Positions 24,420-34,448 are shown, numbered from the stretch's first letter. The stretch: 35,180 nucleotides of DNA from Aequorivita sp. (GCA_002715485.1 PAZL01000038.1:5934-41113), one strand, 5' to 3'. The notes: generated from the sequence alone by a model not told the origin. Made by a program: numbers and translations.

Positions 24420-26911
24420 TTAACCTTCAAAGCCACCATCGTCGTCCCCATTACCTCTTTCCGGACGTTGGCGTTGTTTCTTCTGGTTAAATCTATAGGT
24501 AAACGTAAGTGTTACCTGGCGTTGTCTCCATTGAAATTCACTTTCACTGGTAAACGTATCGGTTGTAGTAAGACTATTTCTTTTTCGCGTATTAAAAAGA
24601 TCACTTACATTTAGGGCTAAGGTAGCATTGTCGTTAATAATATCTTTACTTATTGCCATATCAACGGAGAGAATACCTTCAGATTCTGTTTGTGAGTTGT
24701 TGGATGGTCCTCTGTAAAAAGCATTGGTCTGCCATTCAATCTTCGCTGGAAGTTTTACTTTACTGCTGAAACGCCCAAAATAACTAGTGTTTTCGGCACC
24801 GTAATCTATATTGTTATAAAACCCTTCTGTTTTAAAAAGAAAATAGTTGAAACTTCCGTTTAGGTTGAGCCATTTAGTAGGATTATAAAGCAGCCCAAAT
24901 TCAAAACCATAGCGTTCGTTGGTGGAAAGGTTTATAGGGATAGTACGTATTACTGGAATTCCATTGCTGGTTACTTCTCCGGTTTCCTCTTGTACTCTTT
25001 CAAAAGCATCGGTTTCGTACTGGTAATAGATAGAGGATGTTAAAGTAAGTTTTTTCCATCGTTTTAGATATCCTAAATCAAAAGCGCTTGCATATGCTGG
25101 GGCTAGGTCTGGATTTCCTTGGAATACATTGGCTTCACTTGAACGTGATGGAAATGGATTGATGAACCAATTACGAGGTCTGTTTATACGTCTGTTGTAA
25201 CCAAGAGTGATGTTTTCGTTTTCCTTTAACTCATAGGTAAGATTTACTGTTGGGAAAAGACCTGTGTAGTTTTTATCAAAATTTAAATCGAAAGCAGTGT
25301 TACCGGTAATATTTTCGGCATCGACTTTCCCTTTTAATTGAGTGTTTTCCAATCGAAGCCCTAACAGGAAAGAAAATTTCCCAAATTTATTTCCATATTG
25401 TGTATAAAAGGCGTGTACGTTTTCGTTATAGGTGAAAATATTTGAAATGCTATCATTTCTAATAAAATTCCCAGTAGTACCTTCTTCCTCAAATAAAGTA
25501 TAGTCTGTGACAGATTCTTCAAAATTACCGCGATAGCCTGCTTCAAACTGGGCATTTTCACCTATGGGAAGTACATAATCTACTTGCGCTAAATATTCTT
25601 GCTGGTCTTCTTTTTGAATTATATCCTCTGCCGGAAGTGGATCAATAGTTGGAAAAAGAAGCCTTTCTGTGATAAAGGATGTTTCGGTTTCCATATCCTT
25701 TTCATATTGAAAATCGGCTGTAAGCTTGTGGCCGTTATCATTAAAATTATTTACATAATTCAATGATAATTGATAGGTTTCGTCATCTTCGCCTTCGTTC
25801 TCAATTCTCGTAATCTGTTGTTCAACAGTATTGTCGTTGTAGTTGAACGTATTGTTGGTAGTTTCATCATTACCATCTCCTTTGCGGTAAAAGGCACTCG
25901 CAGTAACAGATGATTTGTCACTTAAAAAATACTCAATACCCAAGTTAGTATTGAATCCTTTTCCCATACGATCATACTTTCTACGTTCTATAACCTGATC
26001 GAATTGAGGGTCTGTCATTACAGGATTTCCATCATCGTCCAAAATGGTACGTGAGAAATACCTATTGTCAAAAAAGGCATTCCCGGGGCTATTTCTGTAA
26101 TACACCCCCGTTGTATTGAAAATATTAAACTTGTCGGTACGAAGGTTTATATTGCCGGTAGCATTACTATTTAAAGGTATTCCCAAACTGGTACTAAGTG
26201 AGCCGTTTAAACCAAGTGTTTTTTCTTTTTTAAGGATAATATTCAAGATTCCGGCAGTTCCCTCAGCGTCATAACGGGCAGAAGGGGATGTGATTACCTC
26301 TACACGCTCAATGGCTTCTGCGGGGAGCTGTCGCAAAGCATCCGTAGAGCCAAACCCAGCTATTGCAGAAGGCTTGCCATTGATAAGAATGCGAACATTA
26401 TCATTTCCACGGAGCGCAATGGCGCCATCAACATCGACTGTTACCGATGGAACGTTGTTTAACGCATCGCTAACGGTAGCGCCACCTGCCGTGAGGTCTT
26501 TCCCTATATTATATATTTTTTTATCGAGTCTAACCTGAACTTCAGTAGTTTCAGCACGAACTACAACTTCATCTAAACTAGCAGCATCCAAAGCCAGTTT
26601 TACTGTAGGAAGGGTAGTATTTTATTTAGGTTTTGGTTTGGAACTTCTTTTGATTTATAGGAAATAAATTCATATTTCACGGTATACACACCTGCTGGGA
26701 CATCAATACTATATTTTCCCTCGGTATCAGTTATTCCTCCAGTAACGGTTTTTCCTTGTTTGTTTATGAAGGATACAGTGGAATATTCCAAAGGATAGTC
26801 AGTACCTTCTTCAAGAATAAGGCCTTTAACGTTAACTTCTTTTTTTTCAGGGTTTTGTGCTACCAAAAGTGAGGTAGCAAAAGCGAATAGCAATAAGAGG
26901 TTGATTTTCAT
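24420..26911 (-). pseudogene. TonB-dependent outer-membrane receptor, interrupted by a one-base frameshift
   Basis: Two adjacent pieces together form one receptor. The first (26911 to stop at 26600) has a signal peptide (MKINLLLLFAFATSLLVA, then QN) and a CarboxypepD_reg-like domain (VKGLILEEG, ITDTEGKYSIDVPAG). The second (24420 to about 26600) begins without any ATG, in a different frame, and continues with LDEVVVRAE, a plug domain (GGATVSDALNNVPSV, ALRGNDNVRILINGKPS, ERVEVITSPSARYDAEG) and an outer-membrane beta-barrel of the OMP_b-brl_3 type ending in a Gly/Asp-rich tail. Adding one A to the A4 run (T4 at 26620-26623 on +) restores a continuous frame giving NTTLPTVKLALDAASLDEV, so the intact protein would have 830 residues. 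It may be a real recent mutation, phase variation or a homopolymer sequencing error. The remaining barrel shows no further damage. Ligand unknown. Confidence 0.88.
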
Positions 26912-26994
26912 GTAATCTTTAGCAATTTTGACACACGAAAATAGCCGTGGTTTAATTAGGAATTGCTAAATTTCTGTTAAATAAAAACCCGAAA

Positions 26995-27336
26995 CTATAA
27001 AATTTCAAGCACTTTGGATGGTGGTCTTCCTATTACCGCGTGGGTTCCCTTAATTGCTATGGGGCGTTCAATTAACTTTGGATTTTGAATCATGGCATCA
27101 ATTATTTCTGCACTACTCAGACTTTTTCCTTTGTAATTTTCTTTCCATATCGCTTCTTGTGTCCGCACAAGTTCTATGGGCTCTATCCCCAAAAGCTCAA
27201 TAATCTGTTTCAATTCTTGGTGGGTTGGAGCATTTTCAAGATATTTTATGATTTCAATGGTTTCGCCTTCTTCCTCCAAAAGTTGAAGTGCTTGGCGCGA
27301 TTTACTGCAACGCGGGTTATGGTATAGTGTTGTCAT
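26995..27336 (-). CDS. ArsC/Spx-family arsenate reductase-like protein
   Basis: A 113-residue thioredoxin-fold protein of the glutaredoxin-coupled ArsC class. The active site is NPRCSKSRQ with Cys10; Arg58 (LVRTQE), Arg91 (LIERPI) and Arg104 (VIGRPP) correspond in spacing to the catalytic Cys12, Arg60, Arg94 and Arg107 of E. coli plasmid ArsC, so arsenate reductase chemistry (arsenate to arsenite with glutathione and glutaredoxin, or another thiol) is possible. No arsenite exporter or ArsR lies nearby, so a general thiol role in the YffB-like subgroup is an alternative. It lies 25 bases after the stop of the next gene on the same strand. Confidence 0.88.
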   Translation of the reverse strand: MTTLYHNPRCSKSRQALQLLEEEGETIEIIKYLENAPTHQELKQIIELLGIEPIELVRTQEAIWKENYKGKSLSSAEIIDAMIQNPKLIERPIAIKGTHAVIGRPPSKVLEIL

Positions 27337-27361
27337 TTTTAACTTGTTATTGATAGGTTTA

Positions 27362-27838
27362 TTATTTTATTAATTCCTCCAATTCCAATTTATAATCGTA
27401 TTGTAAATCTTCGTGCAGTGTTTCCACCTTTTTTGATATATAATCTATTTGTCTATTGTATAAATTGGTGAGGGTCTTATTTCTTTTTATGGATGGTTTG
27501 AAATCTTTTAGCTTTTCGCAAAAATAAAGCAAAAGCTCTACTTCGGTTTCTTTCTTTTGTGAATAGCGAATGAATTTTTTCAGCTCTCTCAAAATTTTCC
27601 GAACGCTCTTTTTTATATAGAAAAATGTTTTAGTATTTATGGTTTTAAAATCTGAGTCAACCTTATTTTTGATGCTATGGATAAAAGCCTCTTCATCTGC
27701 CGATTCAAAAAGCAAATAGGTGAGCAGTTCCTTATTTTCTTTTTTGAATTTTGAAAGCCGAAGGCAAAGCTCCAGCAATTCCTGAGTGGAACGGTGGTTT
27801 AGTTCGGTTTTTATTTCTTTTAAGGATGCTGCTTTCAT
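27362..27838 (-). CDS. Conserved hypothetical helical protein
   Basis: A 158-residue, very charged (Lys/Glu/Leu-rich) protein with no signal peptide and no hydrophobic span. It appears almost entirely alpha-helical, with TQELLELCLRLSKFKKENKE near the start, a basic middle part (KKSVRKILRELKKFIRYSQKK, shown here as a run of charged helix near 80-102) and an acidic end (LQYDYKLELEELIK). Cytoplasmic. I recognise no family. It is just upstream of the ArsC-like gene on the same strand and likely co-transcribed. A -7-like TAGCTTTA on the minus strand (27852-27859) lies just before its start. Confidence 0.72.
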   Translation of the reverse strand: MKAASLKEIKTELNHRSTQELLELCLRLSKFKKENKELLTYLLFESADEEAFIHSIKNKVDSDFKTINTKTFFYIKKSVRKILRELKKFIRYSQKKETEVELLLYFCEKLKDFKPSIKRNKTLTNLYNRQIDYISKKVETLHEDLQYDYKLELEELIK

Positions 27839-27990
27839 CGTTTTTTATCTGTAAAGCTAAAAATACATCTTATTATTTCTTGAGTAATATATATTTTAAA
27901 ATTAAAAAATTGGCGATTGGTGTTGTTTTAACAATATAATTTTAGAATGGCTATCTATTTTATGTACTTTTAAAATCGCAAAATTTTAGA

Positions 27991-28722
27991 ATGAGTATTT
28001 CAAAAACCCAACACATTTTTCTTTGCTGTATATTGTTTCATCTAGCAGCATTTTCACAATCAAATTTACAGGATAATATTTATGAAACCTATGATAAAAT
28101 AGTAGGTTTGGATAATACAGGTCTTTATAATGGTACAGAATTTACAGATCTGTTTTTGAATACGGACGGCAGCTATAGATATTATGAGGGCTATGATTAT
28201 AGTCGGGGTTCGGTTACATATAATGGCCAACATTACGTAAATGTATTGTTGAAATATGATCTTTTGCAGGATAATCTTCTTACCCGCTCCGATGACAACC
28301 TGAGTATTTTTAATGTGAAACTTATTCCGGGGTTTGTAGATTCATTTTCAATCTATAATCACAAATTTGTGAGGCTTCCAGAGGTTAATCTTGGCCTTGG
28401 AGGCAATGGGTTTTTCGAAATGGCTTATGTTGGGAATGATTTGGAATTGTATATAAAGCATACCAAAAAGATGAAAGACAAGGCTCTTAAAAGCGGAATT
28501 CAATATAGGTTTTCTAAAGATAATTACTATGTATTAAAACACAATGGTGCATTCTTTCTAATTAATTCCTCAAGAGATCTTCGGGATATACTTCCACAAA
28601 AATCTGAAGAAATAAGGGAGTATTATAAAAGCTATAAGGCTATTTATAAATCCAGCCCTGATGTATTTATGGCCAATTTGATCAAATATCTTGATGGGCC
28701 CGAAACCGAAAAAAATCAATAA
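27991..28722 (+). CDS. Secreted hypothetical protein, first gene of the TonB/DUF4249 cluster
   Basis: A 243-residue protein with a signal peptide (cleavage near AAFSQSN, about residue 22) and a beta-rich, Tyr- and Asn-rich mature part (DNTGLYNGTEFTD, RYYEGYDYSRGSVTYNG, VLLKYDLLQDNLL). A charged helical tail (SEEIREYYKSYKAIYKS) ends it. No membrane span after the signal, no lipobox, no known catalytic motif; probably periplasmic or outer-membrane associated. The TonB receptor starts 20 bases after its stop, so it is likely the first gene of that operon and may be a partner of the receptor (inference). A weak -7-like TACTTTTA lies at 27965-27972. Confidence 0.8.
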   Translation: MSISKTQHIFLCCILFHLAAFSQSNLQDNIYETYDKIVGLDNTGLYNGTEFTDLFLNTDGSYRYYEGYDYSRGSVTYNGQHYVNVLLKYDLLQDNLLTRSDDNLSIFNVKLIPGFVDSFSIYNHKFVRLPEVNLGLGGNGFFEMAYVGNDLELYIKHTKKMKDKALKSGIQYRFSKDNYYVLKHNGAFFLINSSRDLRDILPQKSEEIREYYKSYKAIYKSSPDVFMANLIKYLDGPETEKNQ

Positions 28723-28741
28723 TTTGAAGCTAAAGTTCTGC

Positions 28742-31504
28742 ATGCAAAATAAACTTCTCGTCATTGCCTTTCTTTTATTGTCATCAATTGGAATGTTTGG
28801 GCAAAACAATCAAAATATAACCGTAAAATTTAACAATACTCCGCTACAGGAAGCTATATTAAAGGTTGAATCACTTTCAGAAAAAACTTTCTATTTTGAT
28901 GAAACATGGCTAAAGGGGCATTTTGTAACTAAAGATTTTAAAAACGAATCACTGCGAAATGTTTTAGATGAACTTTTTAGCAATACGAACATAAATTATT
29001 TTTTAAAAGATGGAAACGTCATCTTACTAAACAACACTTATGTTTACACAGATTTGCCCACCGATTATTTCAACGAGGCAAAACCAGATAAAAAAGTAAA
29101 TGAAGAAAATAACAATGCGCCTATTTTTCAGGAAGAATATGTCTCTCAGGGGACTGTTCAAACCAGAAAATTGGTGACCATAGGTAAACAGAGTCCTAAT
29201 GCAGCAAACAAGACATATACACTCTCGGGCATATTTAAAAATTCCAAAACAGGCGAGCCCCTTCAAAATCTTTCCATCTCTACAATTGATAGAACAAAAT
29301 ATGCGGTTACAGATTCCGAAGGACGCTTCAACATTCGTCTTCCGTATGGCTTGAACAAGTTGGAAACAAATCTTTTAGGGTTTGAAAAAATCAGGCAGGA
29401 TGTAATAATGTATGGCGATGGAACGCTAAATATTGAATTAAGAGAAAACACCGAATCACTTGAAGAGGTTGTTGTAAAATCAAACAAAGACGCCAACGTG
29501 CGTGATGCTGTAGTAGGGGTTACCAATATTGATATTGAATCAATAAAAACCATACCATTGGTTTTGGGGGAACGCGACGTGCTTAAGGTTGCAACCACGA
29601 TGCCTGGTATAAAAACAGCTGGCGAAGGGGCAAGTGGGTTTAATGTTCGCGGCGGACGTGCTGATCAAAACCTAATATTATTGGATGATGCGGTACTGTA
29701 CAATCCATCGCACTTTTTGGGTTTCTTTTCGGCCGTAAATCCATTTACAACTGGAAGTCTTGAAATTTATAAGGCGAGCATACCCGCTGAGTATGGCGGA
29801 CGTCTCTCTTCGGTTTTTGACATCGAGACCAAGTCTGGCAATATGGAAAATTTTGCAGGGGAAGGTTCTGTTGGTCCAATAACCGCCAATCTTGCTGTAG
29901 AAGTTCCTGTTGTAAAGGAGAAAGCTTCGTTAATAGCAGGGTTTAGGGCTACTTATTCTGATTGGATTTTGAGAAGTCTTGATGAAGAGCAGCTTAAAAA
30001 TAGCGAGGCTTCGTTTTATGATGGTATTGTAAAATACAAGCATAATATTGATAATAATAATTCGATTCAAGGAACCTTCTATTATAGTAAAGATCGTTTC
30101 AGTATAACTTCAGATTCTATTTTTGATTACAGCAACCGTTTAATTTCTTTAAAATATGGACATACCTTTAGTGAAAAAAGTAGGGCCGAATTAATTTTAG
30201 TAAATAGCCAATATAAATATGGTGTGAACTATGAGGCGGATGCTAATGAAGATTTTGATTTTGGATATGAATTGAACGAATACCAGGCAAAGCTCAATTT
30301 CAATTATAAGTTAAGCACAAAACACAAATTGAGCTATGGGCTAAGCAGTAAACTTTATTCAATAGATCCGGGCAATATTATGCCTATAGGGCTAAACTCT
30401 GATGTTGAAGCCAAAACAATCGATCGGGAAAAAGGGCTGGAATCAGCGGTTTATCTTTCAGATTTATTTGAAGTAAGCGATAAATTTTTGCTTGATTTGG
30501 GATTGCGCTATTCATTTTATATGGCACTTGGACCTTCTACCCAAAATGTTTATGAAGAGGGGGTTCCAAAAAGTGAAAGTTCAATAGTTGAAGTCAGAGA
30601 GTTTGGTAAAAATGAATCGATAGAGACATACAGTGGACCAGAATATCGAATATCTGCACGATATTTATTGGGGAATGATTTTTCGGTAAAGGGCGGCTTT
30701 AACAGAACAATCCAATATTTACATTTGTTATCCACAAATACAACACAGTCGCCGACGGATATTTGGAAGCTCTCCGACCTTAATATTGCTCCCCAACGTG
30801 CCAATCAATATAGCCTTGGGTTTTTCAAAAATCTTCCGGGAAAGGATGTAGAATTCAGCTTGGAGGGATATTATAAAACAATGGATGATTTATTGGATTA
30901 TAAAATTGGGGCCCAGTTAATTTTAAACGATAACCTTGAAACAGACTTATTACAGGGCGAAGGAAGGGCTTATGGCGTGGAGTTTTTGGTAAAAAAGAAT
31001 TCGGGTAGATTTAACGGGTATGTAGGTTACAGTTATTCCAGATCAGAAGTAAAGCTGGATAGCCAGCTTATGCAAGAGCGGGTAAATAATGGCGAGTTTT
31101 TTCCAGCAAATTATGATAAGCCCCACGACTTTTCGGTAGTTGCTAATTATAAGTTAACCAAACGCTTTAGTTTTTCGGGAAATTTTACCTATCAAACAGG
31201 AAGGCCTATTACATATCCCATTGGGCGGTATGTTTTTGCCGGGGAAGAGCAAGTACTTTACAGCGACCGAAACCAGTTCCGTATTCCGGATTACTACCGA
31301 CTCGATTTGGGAGTAAATATTGAAGGTAACCATAAATTGAATAAGCTGGCTCATAGCTTTATAAACATTTCAGTGTACAATGTTTTGGGAAGAAACAATC
31401 CGTATTCGGTCTTTTTCGTAACTGAGGAAGGACAGATTAAGGCTTATAAGACCTCAATTTTTTCAGTGCCGGTACCAACTATAACGTATAATTTTAAGTT
31501 TTAG
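28742..31504 (+). CDS. TonB-dependent outer-membrane receptor with STN domain
   Basis: A 920-residue receptor. I use the ATG at 28742, which begins the signal peptide (MQNKLLVIAFLLLSSIGMFG, then QN); the frame is open back to 28691, where it would overlap the preceding gene. Order: STN/secretin-like domain (about 22-100: FNNTPLQEAILKVESLSEKT, FYFDETWLKG), a CarboxypepD_reg-like domain (about 165-240: TLSGIFKNSKTGEPLQNL), plug (about 250-370: LEEVVVKS, GFNVRGGRADQN, LILLDDAVLYNP, PAEYGGRLSSVFDI) and a beta-barrel ending in a terminal Phe (TITYNFKF). An STN domain in TonB receptors is used for signalling through an anti-sigma factor of FecR type, but no FecI/FecR genes are in the window. The substrate is unknown. 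Five bases separate it from the DUF4249 gene. Confidence 0.93.
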   Translation: MQNKLLVIAFLLLSSIGMFGQNNQNITVKFNNTPLQEAILKVESLSEKTFYFDETWLKGHFVTKDFKNESLRNVLDELFSNTNINYFLKDGNVILLNNTYVYTDLPTDYFNEAKPDKKVNEENNNAPIFQEEYVSQGTVQTRKLVTIGKQSPNAANKTYTLSGIFKNSKTGEPLQNLSISTIDRTKYAVTDSEGRFNIRLPYGLNKLETNLLGFEKIRQDVIMYGDGTLNIELRENTESLEEVVVKSNKDANVRDAVVGVTNIDIESIKTIPLVLGERDVLKVATTMPGIKTAGEGASGFNVRGGRADQNLILLDDAVLYNPSHFLGFFSAVNPFTTGSLEIYKASIPAEYGGRLSSVFDIETKSGNMENFAGEGSVGPITANLAVEVPVVKEKASLIAGFRATYSDWILRSLDEEQLKNSEASFYDGIVKYKHNIDNNNSIQGTFYYSKDRFSITSDSIFDYSNRLISLKYGHTFSEKSRAELILVNSQYKYGVNYEADANEDFDFGYELNEYQAKLNFNYKLSTKHKLSYGLSSKLYSIDPGNIMPIGLNSDVEAKTIDREKGLESAVYLSDLFEVSDKFLLDLGLRYSFYMALGPSTQNVYEEGVPKSESSIVEVREFGKNESIETYSGPEYRISARYLLGNDFSVKGGFNRTIQYLHLLSTNTTQSPTDIWKLSDLNIAPQRANQYSLGFFKNLPGKDVEFSLEGYYKTMDDLLDYKIGAQLILNDNLETDLLQGEGRAYGVEFLVKKNSGRFNGYVGYSYSRSEVKLDSQLMQERVNNGEFFPANYDKPHDFSVVANYKLTKRFSFSGNFTYQTGRPITYPIGRYVFAGEEQVLYSDRNQFRIPDYYRLDLGVNIEGNHKLNKLAHSFINISVYNVLGRNNPYSVFFVTEEGQIKAYKTSIFSVPVPTITYNFKF

Positions 31505-31509
31505 GAATT

Positions 31510-32718
31510 ATGAGGATACGATTTTTATATACAATATTCATTTCATTAATACTCCTGCAAGTAAGTTGTACAGAGCCTTATGAAATTGAAACTGTAGATT
31601 TTGAAAGTGTTTTGGTAGTAGAAAGTACCATTACAGATGAGGTAAAACCACAAGTTGTAAAGCTTAGCAAAACTTCAAAACTTGAAGATCCTGAAATTTT
31701 AATTGTAGATGACGCAACGGTTACGGTATCAGCAAGTAATGGAAATAATATCAGTTTTTATTGGGATAGTGAAACTGGAGATTATATTTCTGAACAACCC
31801 TTTAGTGCAGCGCCAAATACATCCTATACTTTGAATATTGTTACTTCTGATGGAAAACGTTATTCATCAACTGCTGTTACATTGCCACCCTCAGTAGAAA
31901 TAGGTGAGCTGTATGCCGAACGTATTGTAGATGCAACAGATGATAAAGATGGCGTTCAAGTTTTGGTAGATACAGAAGACCTAACAGGGCAGGCAAAATA
32001 TTTTAGATATGAATATGAAGAGACCTATAAAATCATTGCTCCCAATCCGTCTCCATATATTTCAGAAATTGTTAATTATAATCCTTCCACTGGAACTTAC
32101 AATGTAATTTTAACTCCTCGAGAACCCGAAGAAATTTGTTACTCTACTGAACTTTCATCTGGAATTAACCAAACTACTACAACAGAGTTGAACGAGAATA
32201 GAGTGTTTCACTTTCCAGTGCGTTATTTATCAAAAGTTGATGCTAAGTTGCAGACCCGATATAGTATTCTTGTAAAGCAATATGTACAAAGTGTTGAGGC
32301 ATACACTTTTTATAAAATAATAGATGAACTTGGTAGCATTGAAAGTCTTTTATCACAGGGTCAGCCTGGTTATGTTGCCGGCAATATGGTTTCTGAGGAA
32401 AATCCCGATGAAAAGGTTTTGGGATTTTTTGAAGTTTCATCCATGACATCAAAGAGAATTTACTTTAATTATGACGATTTTGGGTTGGAAAAACCACCCT
32501 ATTTTGTAGATTGTGATTTACTATTGCTTGATTATCGCGACAATACAAACCTAGATAATGATCCCGATGAAAGGGAGATTATTTATACCTACCTATCCTT
32601 TTATGACTATCAAGTGGTAAGTTTTGCCCAAGGGGTTTTGTATACTATCGCCAAGCCTGAATGCACTGTTTGCACATCTTTTTCATCAAATGTAAGGCCC
32701 AGTTTTTGGGAAGATTAA
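31510..32718 (+). CDS. DUF4249 outer-membrane lipoprotein
   Basis: A 402-residue lipoprotein of the DUF4249 family. Cys20 lies in a good lipobox (LLQVSCTEPYE). The N-terminal part begins VDFESVLVVESTITDE with an Ig-like beta region (DDATVTVSASNG, SYTLNIVTSDGKRYSS), as is typical of the family, and a longer beta-rich part follows. The C-terminus contains a Cys pair (PECTVCTSF). Family knowledge: DUF4249 genes occur next to TonB receptors in Bacteroidota, and their molecular role is not described to my knowledge. It is placed 5 bases after the receptor and 2 bases before the next gene, so one operon is likely, and it may act as a surface-exposed partner of the receptor (inference). Confidence 0.9.
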   Translation: MRIRFLYTIFISLILLQVSCTEPYEIETVDFESVLVVESTITDEVKPQVVKLSKTSKLEDPEILIVDDATVTVSASNGNNISFYWDSETGDYISEQPFSAAPNTSYTLNIVTSDGKRYSSTAVTLPPSVEIGELYAERIVDATDDKDGVQVLVDTEDLTGQAKYFRYEYEETYKIIAPNPSPYISEIVNYNPSTGTYNVILTPREPEEICYSTELSSGINQTTTTELNENRVFHFPVRYLSKVDAKLQTRYSILVKQYVQSVEAYTFYKIIDELGSIESLLSQGQPGYVAGNMVSEENPDEKVLGFFEVSSMTSKRIYFNYDDFGLEKPPYFVDCDLLLLDYRDNTNLDNDPDEREIIYTYLSFYDYQVVSFAQGVLYTIAKPECTVCTSFSSNVRPSFWED

Positions 32719-32720
32719 TT

Positions 32721-34448
32721 ATGGTTAAAAAATTAATTTATATAGTTTTCGTTTTTTTTGGATTTATTGCAACTGCTCAAATTCCTAAAGATAAGGTTGC
32801 TGTTGATGTAAGCGTTTTTCCAAAGGAAACCGTAGCCCTGTCTATCAATTCTGAAGTTTTGTTAGCCGGAGAATTACTTCAGTACAAAGCCTATATCCTC
32901 AACCCTTCAAAAAGAAAAAGCCTTTTGAGTAAAGTGGCTTATGTTTCCTTACGAAATCAAAAAGACTCACTTGTGTTTAACCATAAAGTGAAGGTTGAAA
33001 ATGGCACAGCAAATGGAGATTTCTTTCTACCTTCTAATTTGAAAACGGGTGTCTATAGACTTATTGGATATACTAACTTTTCAAAAAACAACAATCAAGA
33101 TTCTTTTGCTGAGAAGACCATTCATATTATAAATACGTTCAAAAAAAATGAAATCCTAAACACGGTACAGGATACAATTGTTTTAAGTGCATCGACTGGA
33201 ATTAATATTGAAAATTCTGGAAGCGATGGCAGTTCCGAAGGATTTGAAATTATTGTGAATAAACAAACTTTTGGGTTTCGTGAAAAAGTGGATTTACAAC
33301 TGAAAAGCAACATAAACAATACAAATGGAAATTATAGATTGTCAGTAAGAAAGGTAAACCCGGTTGAAATTGCTGGTGATGTTTTAAACGCAAAAACTAT
33401 TTCCTCAAAGAATTTTTATGTTCCCGAACTTCGGGGCGAACTGATTTCAGGGGTTGTTCTCTCCAAAAGCGGTGATGTTCCTTCAGCAAATAGGGAAGTA
33501 GCGCTCACCATCCCAGGGAAGGACTTTGTTTATAAAATTGCGAAAACCAATAGCGAGGGGCGTTTTTTCTTTTCTGTGTCAGAAGGTTACGATTCTGAAA
33601 AAAGTATTGTGCAGTTATATGGTGATGAAGCTGCGCGGCGAGATTTAAAGGTGGTATTGGATGAAAAGGATTTTCATTTAAGCCAAGGCGAACCATATTA
33701 TTTAAAATTAAACAAAGAACTAAAAAAGTGGCTAGAGGAGCGTAGTGTGCAGTTGCAAGTAGAAAATGCTTATTATGATGTAAAGAAGGACAGCATTTTA
33801 AAAAATAAAACAAATGCTATGTTTTATGATAACCTAGGAACTGTTTTTTTTCTCGATGATTATACCAGATTTCCCTCGGTGCGAGAAACATTTATAGAGG
33901 TAATTACCCTGGCAGCAATTAGAGGAACAGGAGATAATGCTAGATTTATTGTAAACAATGAATATGATCCTAATAGGATTGCAAAGTTTAACGATATTGA
34001 TCCCTTGGTACTTGTGGATGGAATTTTAATTCAGGATAATGCCGATCTAATAAATTATAATGCGCGTGATATTAAGAGTGTACGTGTTGTTAACGAACCC
34101 TATCGATATGGTTCTAAAATTTATAGTGGAATTATAGCAGTAGAAACCAAAAATGGAAATTTTGGTACAAATCTGTCCCACGATTATTTAAGTGAAATAG
34201 CAATGCCGCCCCTTATTAAAGAGAAAAAGTATTACAGGCCGGATTATAGTAATAAGGAAGTACAGGCCAGAATACCAGATTATCGTGTACAGTTGTTTTG
34301 GGAACCAAATATTCAATTAACAGACGGAAGTTATTCAACAACTTTTTATACATCGGATGTTTCTGGTACTTATGAAATATCAATAGAAGGATTTAGTGAG
34401 GATGGAAATTATATTTTGAGTAAAGATTTTTTTAAAGTTTCTGATTAA
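32721..34448 (+). CDS. Secreted MG2-like protein with a TonB-plug-like segment
   Basis: A 575-residue protein with a signal peptide (MVKKLIYIVFVFFGFIATA, then QI). I use the ATG at 32721, two bases after the DUF4249 stop; the frame is open back to 32661 but that would overlap the DUF4249 gene. Residues about 28-130 resemble an alpha-2-macroglobulin MG2-type beta domain (ALSINSEVLLAGELLQYKAY, LKTGVYRLIGYT). A further Ig-like/CarboxypepD-like region follows (about 235-300: GVVLSKSGDVPSANREV, NSEGRFFFSVSEG). At about 425-480 a plug-like motif appears: DPLVLVDGILIQDN, DIKSVRVVNEPYRYG, GIIAVETKNG, the pattern seen in TonB receptors, though no barrel follows. It ends with a beta domain (TYEISIEGFSEDG). 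Likely periplasmic or outer-membrane associated and functionally tied to the receptor (inference). Confidence 0.87.
   Translation: MVKKLIYIVFVFFGFIATAQIPKDKVAVDVSVFPKETVALSINSEVLLAGELLQYKAYILNPSKRKSLLSKVAYVSLRNQKDSLVFNHKVKVENGTANGDFFLPSNLKTGVYRLIGYTNFSKNNNQDSFAEKTIHIINTFKKNEILNTVQDTIVLSASTGINIENSGSDGSSEGFEIIVNKQTFGFREKVDLQLKSNINNTNGNYRLSVRKVNPVEIAGDVLNAKTISSKNFYVPELRGELISGVVLSKSGDVPSANREVALTIPGKDFVYKIAKTNSEGRFFFSVSEGYDSEKSIVQLYGDEAARRDLKVVLDEKDFHLSQGEPYYLKLNKELKKWLEERSVQLQVENAYYDVKKDSILKNKTNAMFYDNLGTVFFLDDYTRFPSVRETFIEVITLAAIRGTGDNARFIVNNEYDPNRIAKFNDIDPLVLVDGILIQDNADLINYNARDIKSVRVVNEPYRYGSKIYSGIIAVETKNGNFGTNLSHDYLSEIAMPPLIKEKKYYRPDYSNKEVQARIPDYRVQLFWEPNIQLTDGSYSTTFYTSDVSGTYEISIEGFSEDGNYILSKDFFKVSD

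Noticed and set aside
26995-27336. An arsenic resistance island around the ArsC-like gene
   Set aside because: No ArsR, exporter or further thiol reductase genes are adjacent; the gene appears as a lone member of the ArsC/Spx family.
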